Source of the DNA: Nitrospira sp. bin75 | GTDB lineage: Bacteria; Nitrospirota; Nitrospiria; Nitrospirales; UBA8639 | NCBI GenBank assembly: GCA_002238765.1 | Contig: MPMZ01000003.1 | Location: forward strand, 32,730 to 96,729 | Length of the DNA stretch: 64,000 nt | Reading direction: 5' to 3' | Shown: piece by piece, positions 59,664 through 64,000 of the stretch | Numbering within the stretch: the first letter of the stretch is position 1 | Layout: each line of letters opens with the position of its first letter | Program-made: the position numbers and the translations under genes | The notes under the pieces: generated by a model | What the model was told of the DNA's origin: nothing | What the model saw: the letters and a program-made list of their open reading frames with translations, nothing else | Databases searched by the model: none

Positions 59664-60533
59664 GTGACGGCTCAACTCATCGATGGGAAAAGCTTGGCGA
59701 AGGATATTCGCGACGGCATTGGCCGGGACGTGCAAGCCCTTGAGGCCCGGACCGGCGTTCGGCCCGGTTTGGCCGTGGTGCTGGTCGGCGACGATCCGGC
59801 TTCAGCGGTCTACGTTCGCAATAAGAAGAAGGCCTGCGATACCGCCGGCCTGTACGTGGCCGATCATCAGTTGTCCGCGGAAACCAGCCAGGCCGAGTTG
59901 CTGACCCTTGTTGATCAATTGAACGGGGATCCCAAGGTGCATGGAATTTTGGTACAGCTTCCCTTACCGGCGCATGTTGACGGTCAAGCCGTTCTCAACG
60001 CGATCTCTCCGGACAAGGACGTCGACGGCTTTCATCCGTACAATATCGGCCGGTTGGTCGCGGGGGATCCGGTGTTCGTGCCCTGTACCCCCAAAGGCGT
60101 GCTCCGCATGATCGAGTCCACCGGCGAATCCATTGCAGGGAAGCAGGCCGTCGTGGTCGGGCGCAGCAACATTGTGGGCAAGCCCGTGGCCATGCTCCTG
60201 TTGCATCAGCACGCCACCGTGACGATGTGTCATTCCCGGACGAAGGGCCTGCCCGCCGTCTGCCGGGAAGCCGATATTCTGGTGGCCGCGATCGGCAAAC
60301 CCCGGTTCGTCACCGGCGATATGGTGAAGAACGGGGCCATCGTGCTCGACGTGGGCATCAATCGACTCGATGACGGACGGTTGGTCGGCGACGTGGATTT
60401 TGAGCCGGTGCGTGAACGGGCCGGATGGATTTCCCCTGTCCCGGGCGGCGTCGGTCCCATGACCATCGCCATGTTATTGGCGAACACGTTGGAAGGAGCC
60501 AGACGAGCAGCGGCGGGGGACCGGGCTGCCTGA
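59664..60533 (+). CDS. folD: Methylenetetrahydrofolate dehydrogenase/cyclohydrolase
   Basis: Interconverts methylene-, methenyl- and formyl-tetrahydrofolate. 289 residues: [25 protein letters not shown] with the catalytic Lys, [45 protein letters not shown] and [15 protein letters not shown]. It starts at GTG 59664 after TAAGGAGGA. Confidence 0.96.
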   Translation: MTAQLIDGKSLAKDIRDGIGRDVQALEARTGVRPGLAVVLVGDDPASAVYVRNKKKACDTAGLYVADHQLSAETSQAELLTLVDQLNGDPKVHGILVQLPLPAHVDGQAVLNAISPDKDVDGFHPYNIGRLVAGDPVFVPCTPKGVLRMIESTGESIAGKQAVVVGRSNIVGKPVAMLLLHQHATVTMCHSRTKGLPAVCREADILVAAIGKPRFVTGDMVKNGAIVLDVGINRLDDGRLVGDVDFEPVRERAGWISPVPGGVGPMTIAMLLANTLEGARRAAAGDRAA

Positions 60534-60541
60534 CCCATGCC

Positions 60542-61426
60542 ATGAACGCGTCCACTCTCCACCAGACGTTGGCCCACGATCAGTTTGCCGTGACCGTCGA
60601 GTTGAATCCCCCGAAGGGGACGGACGTGTCGGGATTACTCGATACCGCCAAGTCGTTGAGCGGGTCTGTGCATGGGATCAACGTGCCCGATAATGCCGCC
60701 GCGGTGATGCGCGCGAGTCCGGTCGCCGTCGCCCGCCTTCTGTATGAACAGGGGCATGACCCGGTGCTTCAACTGACGTGCCGGGATCGAAACCGGATCG
60801 GCCTGCAATCGGATCTCCTGGGAGCCCACGTGCTCGGGATCCGTAACGTGTTGTGCCTGACCGGCGACAGCCCGGGCGCCGGCGATCACAAGGATGCCAA
60901 GCCCGTGTTCGACCTGGATACCGTGCACTTGATGCATGCGGTCAACGAACTCAATCAGGGGAGGGATTTGGCCGGGAACGCGTTGGAGGGCCGTACCGCG
61001 TTCTTCATCGGTGGAGCCGCGGCTCCCGGCGCAGAATCGGCCGAACTCCTGCATAAAAAATTTGAGGCCAAGGTCAACGCCGGCGCACAATTTTTTCAGA
61101 CGCAACCCGTTTTTTCGGCGAACGTGGTCCGATCGTTCATGGGGGAGGTGCGTCCCTATTCCCGTAAAGTTTTAGCCGGGCTCCTGGTGCTTCGATCGGT
61201 AAAAATGGCAGAATACCTCAACGCGCACGTATCGGGGATCGACGTGCCCGAAGAAATCCTGCAGGAACTGCGGGACGCCGGGGAAGCCCATGCAGCCGAA
61301 GCCGGGATTGAAATTGCGGTGCGAACCATTCGAGCCATTCGTCCATTCTGCGATGGCGTGCACGTCATGGCCGGCCGGTTGTCGCACAGGCTTCCCGAGA
61401 TTATCCGAAAGGCAGAATTGAGCTGA
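60542..61426 (+). CDS. metF: Methylenetetrahydrofolate reductase family protein
   Basis: Flavin TIM-barrel enzyme reducing methylene- to methyl-tetrahydrofolate. 294 residues: AVTVELNPPKGTDV with the Glu of the active site, VNVPDN-type INVPDNAAAVMR, LQLTCRDRNRIGLQSDLLGAHVLGIRNVLCLTGD, GAQFFQTQPVF and AGLLVLRS. Between folD and panB in one operon (8-base gap, 1-base overlap). In autotrophs it may also feed the methyl branch. Confidence 0.9.
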   Translation: MNASTLHQTLAHDQFAVTVELNPPKGTDVSGLLDTAKSLSGSVHGINVPDNAAAVMRASPVAVARLLYEQGHDPVLQLTCRDRNRIGLQSDLLGAHVLGIRNVLCLTGDSPGAGDHKDAKPVFDLDTVHLMHAVNELNQGRDLAGNALEGRTAFFIGGAAAPGAESAELLHKKFEAKVNAGAQFFQTQPVFSANVVRSFMGEVRPYSRKVLAGLLVLRSVKMAEYLNAHVSGIDVPEEILQELRDAGEAHAAEAGIEIAVRTIRAIRPFCDGVHVMAGRLSHRLPEIIRKAELS

Positions 61427-62211
61427 TGACGGTTCCGGAGTTTCAAAGCCAAAAGGGGAAGAAGCAATTGGTGGTCGTGACGGCCTACGATGCGTTGTTC
61501 ACTCGCATCATCGAACAAGCCGGCATCGACGTCATCTTGGTCGGAGATTCGCTGGGCGTCGTGGTCCAGGGAAAACCGGACACGTTGTCGGTCACCATGG
61601 ACGACATGGTGTATCACACCCGGCTGGTGGCTCAAAGCCGGCGGCAGGCCTTGCTCATCGCCGATATGCCGTTCATGAGTTATCAGGTCAGCGAGGAACT
61701 GGCCATTCACAACGCGGGGCGCTTGATCCAGGCGGGAGCCATGGCCGTCAAATTGGAAGGGGGCGGCGCCATGGTGGACCGGGTCCGCGCCTTGACCACC
61801 GTGGGTATTCCGGTGATGGGCCATCTCGGCATGACGCCGCAGTCCGTGAACCGCTTCGGCGGCTACAAGGTACAAGGACGAGAAGCATCCCAAGCCGACA
61901 CGTTGATCACCGATGCCAAGGCCTTGGAAACGGCAGGCGCGTTCGCCGTGGTCCTGGAAGCGATGCCGGCGACCTTGGCGCAATCCGTTACTCACGCGGT
62001 CTCCATCCCCACCGTCGGGATTGGAGCGGGCCCGCACTGCGACGGCCAGGTGTTGGTCCTGTATGATCTGCTCGGTTTGTTCGACGAGTTTGTGCCGAAA
62101 TTCGTCAAGCCCTATGCCCACCTCAAAGCCGACGCTCTCCAAGCCTTGCGGCGTTTCAAGGAAGAAGTGGAATGCCGGAAGTTTCCCACCGATCAGGAAA
62201 GCTATCATTAA
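61426..62211 (+). CDS. panB: 3-methyl-2-oxobutanoate hydroxymethyltransferase
   Basis: First committed step of pantothenate synthesis; uses methylene-tetrahydrofolate, which explains its place after folD-metF. 261 residues: VVTAYDALFTRIIEQAGIDVILVGDSLGVVVQG, DMPFMSYQ, AVKLEGG, HLGMTPQSVN, VLEAMPATLAQ and TVGIGAGPHCDGQVLV. Overlaps metF by one base. Confidence 0.96.
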   Translation: MTVPEFQSQKGKKQLVVVTAYDALFTRIIEQAGIDVILVGDSLGVVVQGKPDTLSVTMDDMVYHTRLVAQSRRQALLIADMPFMSYQVSEELAIHNAGRLIQAGAMAVKLEGGGAMVDRVRALTTVGIPVMGHLGMTPQSVNRFGGYKVQGREASQADTLITDAKALETAGAFAVVLEAMPATLAQSVTHAVSIPTVGIGAGPHCDGQVLVLYDLLGLFDEFVPKFVKPYAHLKADALQALRRFKEEVECRKFPTDQESYH

Positions 62212-62235
62212 CCAGTCTTCGAGTTGACCTGCACA

Positions 62236-62260
62236 GCCCGTCGTGAGCTTCGCCGAAGGG
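62236..62260. repeat. Degenerate dispersed repeat
   Basis: CCCGTCGTGAGCTTCGCCGAAGGG resembles the CTGTCCTGAGC...GTCGAAGG family. It marks the border between the core operon and the accessory region on its right. Confidence 0.4.
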
Positions 62261-62400
62261 AATACGTGAGCGCGAACGATGCGAAGAGTCTTGAGATTGT
62301 GAGTTTCGAAGATTGAAAAGACGCGATGCCGGGCAGGATGTCGCTGGTCCGACGTAGCGTGCAAAATGCGACCGGAGGATGCCTTGACGTTCGAAGAGAA

Positions 62401-63390
62401 ATGCTGATGCTACTGAATCTGTTTGGCAAAGAAGTGGAATCGGTTTTCGCACTGAACGGCGACGGTGAAGACAGCATAACCTACGCATTGGGGTGGTCTT
62501 TGTCACAGAGCCCTGCTCTTCTCGCAACCCTTGGTAAGGATCTGTTTGGTCAACCGATCGAATTTGACGATGCCCGTATCGATCTGCAGCAATCAGGTCA
62601 AGACCGGGGCTTTACCGATATAGAGATTTTCTCCCCATCTGGGCCGCATATCATCATTGAAGCGAAACGCAATTGGGATCTGCCGGGAACAGCACAACTG
62701 AAGAAATACGCTTCCAGAATCGGCAAAGAGACTGGACGTGGAGGATTGATCGTATCGCTGAGCGCAGCCTCGCGGGAATACGCTGCTGACAAACTTCCGA
62801 ATAAATTGGGCGGTATTCGCGTCGAGCACCGTTCCTGGAGCGATCTGAGCAAAATTGTTAATGACTCCTATGGGTGCACGACCAAGTTTGGAGAAAAGCT
62901 CTGGCTGGATCATCTGCAAAAACACTTGAGGGGGTATATCTCGATGAGAAACGTGAAAGACAACACAGTATTCGTCGTGTCACTATCCTCGGAGGCGATA
63001 AAAAAAGATGATGATTCGTATACCTGGGTCGATGTGATCGAAAAAGACAGCAAGTATTTTCACCCTGTCGGGAATCGCTGGCCGGTGATACCGCCGAATT
63101 ACATAGGGTTTCGGTTAAATGGCCGATTGCGTAGTGTTCATCACATAGAAAGCTATAAAGTCGTGACGGATCTGTCTCAAAAGAACAGACGGTGGCCGCA
63201 AACCGACTCAGATCATTTCGTTTACAAGCTTGGTCCGAGCATGCAGCCTGCAAAGGAAATCAAGAATGGAAAAATTTGGCCCAGCGGTCGATATTGGTGC
63301 GCGATCGATACGTTGCTGTCTGGCCACTTCAAGACCATCAGCGATGCGCGCGATGAAACGAAGAGAAGGCTGAATGCCCAAGATAGATGA
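62401..63390 (+). CDS. PD-(D/E)XK nuclease-like protein
   Basis: About 329 residues. The N-terminal half carries a restriction-endonuclease-like core: GFTDIEIFSPSGPHIIIEAKRNW supplies the Asp and the Glu-X-Lys of the PD-(D/E)XK motif, followed by GTAQLKKYASRI (the Gln helix). The C-terminal half is basic and aromatic, with no known domain. There is no methylase or helicase neighbour. It could be a stand-alone defence, repair or mobile-element nuclease. More AT-rich than the core genes. Upstream ATG codons at 62326 and 62338 are possible starts. Confidence 0.65.
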   Translation: MLMLLNLFGKEVESVFALNGDGEDSITYALGWSLSQSPALLATLGKDLFGQPIEFDDARIDLQQSGQDRGFTDIEIFSPSGPHIIIEAKRNWDLPGTAQLKKYASRIGKETGRGGLIVSLSAASREYAADKLPNKLGGIRVEHRSWSDLSKIVNDSYGCTTKFGEKLWLDHLQKHLRGYISMRNVKDNTVFVVSLSSEAIKKDDDSYTWVDVIEKDSKYFHPVGNRWPVIPPNYIGFRLNGRLRSVHHIESYKVVTDLSQKNRRWPQTDSDHFVYKLGPSMQPAKEIKNGKIWPSGRYWCAIDTLLSGHFKTISDARDETKRRLNAQDR

Positions 63391-63399
63391 GATGGAAGG

Positions 63400-63873
63400 T
63401 CACTCTTCAAGCCATCCAATTACGTTATATTCGATTGCATCATATATAAATTGATTGGATTCGCGGCAATATTCTCGACACGTTTTCGACGGGGAATCAC
63501 ATTGATCAATTGAGCATTGATATTGGCTATATTTGCTTCGAATAATATCTCGACGTTTCCGTGTAGTTGACGCCTCGAGAATGGCTAAGGTCTGCCGTAA
63601 TTCATCTAATTCATTACTCACAAATCCTTTTCGATTTAATTCGTCTGAATATGCGTCGATGCGTGCTATCTGCAGCGTTGTTTGCTGAATATAGTACCGA
63701 AAGTGTTCCTCAGATATTGTATCGGATAATTTGATAACCGTTGCTAACAGTTCGCCTGAGTGTTCCATGCCATCGACCACTTTACTTGCAATCGCTAACT
63801 GCCGTTTTCTTTCTGCATCAGTCATTCTTGCATCCGCATACATATGTATTGACATGCTTGCTATCAGTAAGAG
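63400..63873 (-). pseudogene. 3' part of an AT-rich gene cut by the second IS
   Basis: 157 residues up to the IS boundary, then the frame runs into the IS. The first residues (LLLIASMSIHMYADARM) are a hydrophobic helix that could be a signal peptide core or a membrane segment. The rest is helical and charged, with four Cys near the C-terminus (QCSIDQCDSPSKTCREYC), which suits an exported domain with disulfides. No family recognised. The original start lies beyond the IS, or elsewhere after rearrangement. Confidence 0.55.
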
Positions 63874-64000
63874 AGAGGTGGCTCGGGAAATTTGAACAAG
63901 GGGGATAAGTGACATTTCTGCTCACGAGCGGCATGATTGCCGTGAATGAGGAGGACCCATGACGAGACGACTACGCCGAAACCATAGCCCGGCTTTGAAG
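63874..64000 (+). mobile_element. Second copy of the IS3-family element, 5' end (cut by window edge)
   Basis: 127 bases beginning with the inverted repeat AGAGGTGGCTCGG, identical base for base to the 5' end of copy 1 read on the minus strand (39017 down to 38891). Orientation is opposite to copy 1, so the two copies point outward from the 25-kb core between them. Confidence 0.93.
63959..64000 (+). CDS. IS3-family OrfA, first 14 codons (cut by window edge)
   Basis: ATG 63959 follows GAGGAGGA and encodes MTRRLRRNHSPALK, the same start as OrfA of copy 1. Confidence 0.9.
   Translation, partial: MTRRLRRNHSPALK

Noticed and set aside
61156..62364. A 402-codon minus-strand open frame opposite metF and panB
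   Set aside because: His/Gly/Arg-rich shadow of two confident genes on the other strand.
37733..64000. Composite transposon bounded by the two IS copies
   Set aside because: The interval carries essential core genes in conserved order, so it is chromosome, not cargo.
1..64000. CRISPR arrays, rRNA genes and prophage
   Set aside because: No regularly spaced repeats with unique spacers, no rRNA sequence and no phage structural genes were seen; tRNA-His is the only tRNA found.

Overview
The window is a dense, roughly 60% GC bacterial chromosome segment. Nearly all genes lie on the + strand in long operons with ATGA overlaps. Gene content (LptE lipoprotein, lipoprotein signals, a meso-DAP type MurE, RNase Y, a FabL-type enoyl reductase inside the fab operon) points to a diderm bacterium. 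The gene order and the common GTG and TTG starts suggest Nitrospirota (Nitrospira-like). That assignment is inferred from memory of gene order, not from a search.

Layout. 0-4.1 kb: the 3' end of leuS, then lptE and holA, rpsT on the minus strand, pyrF and tRNA-His. 4.2-13.6 kb: a periplasmic lytic transglycosylase, a coiled-coil protein plus zapA, a non-coding stretch with a 6S-like RNA candidate, rny-ymdB, xseA, xseB, tlyA and an NAD-dependent epimerase. 13.6-16.2 kb: a rhodanese, asnS and a 780-base intergenic region with dispersed repeats, a periodic 9-10 bp TTTTGTACA array, and a strong promoter followed by 10-bp-spaced GTGG boxes. 16.2-33.7 kb: the full division and cell wall (dcw) cluster rsmH-ftsL-ftsI-murE-murF-mraY-murD-ftsW-murG-murC-murB-ddl-ftsQ-ftsA-ftsZ, without mraZ. 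33.7-37.4 kb: pgeF, yggS, yggT, a serine hydrolase and an unknown 104-residue protein.

37.5-40.0 kb is an AT-rich accessory island. It holds a gene broken by a complete 1,285-bp IS3-family element and two small ORFs with integron-cassette-like surroundings. 40.0-57.0 kb is core again: pgsA, a GspE/GspF pair, ispE, prs, rplY, pth, rpsF-ssb-rpsR, yceD-rpmF-plsX, and the fatty acid operon fabH-fabL-fabD-fabG-acpP-fabF-rnc, ending with a secreted cyclophilin. 57.0-59.6 kb carries minus-strand genes: a Cys-rich metal-binding-like protein with a secreted beta-propeller, and an RHH antitoxin with a frameshifted PIN toxin. 59.6-62.2 kb is folD-metF-panB. 62.2-64.0 kb is accessory: a PD-(D/E)XK nuclease-like protein, a 5'-truncated AT-rich gene, and the first 127 bp of a second, identical copy of the IS in opposite orientation.

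Functionally the core genes make and shape the envelope: lipid II synthesis and divisome assembly, LPS export, phospholipid and fatty acid synthesis, and wall turnover. They sit with translation, nucleotide and folate/pantothenate genes. I found no clearly new defence system. The most interesting signals are the MraZ-like operator without mraZ, the 9-10 bp repeat array, the two inverted IS copies whose flanks hint at a 25-kb inversion, the cassette-like island, the SSB without the usual tail, and the possible 6S RNA.
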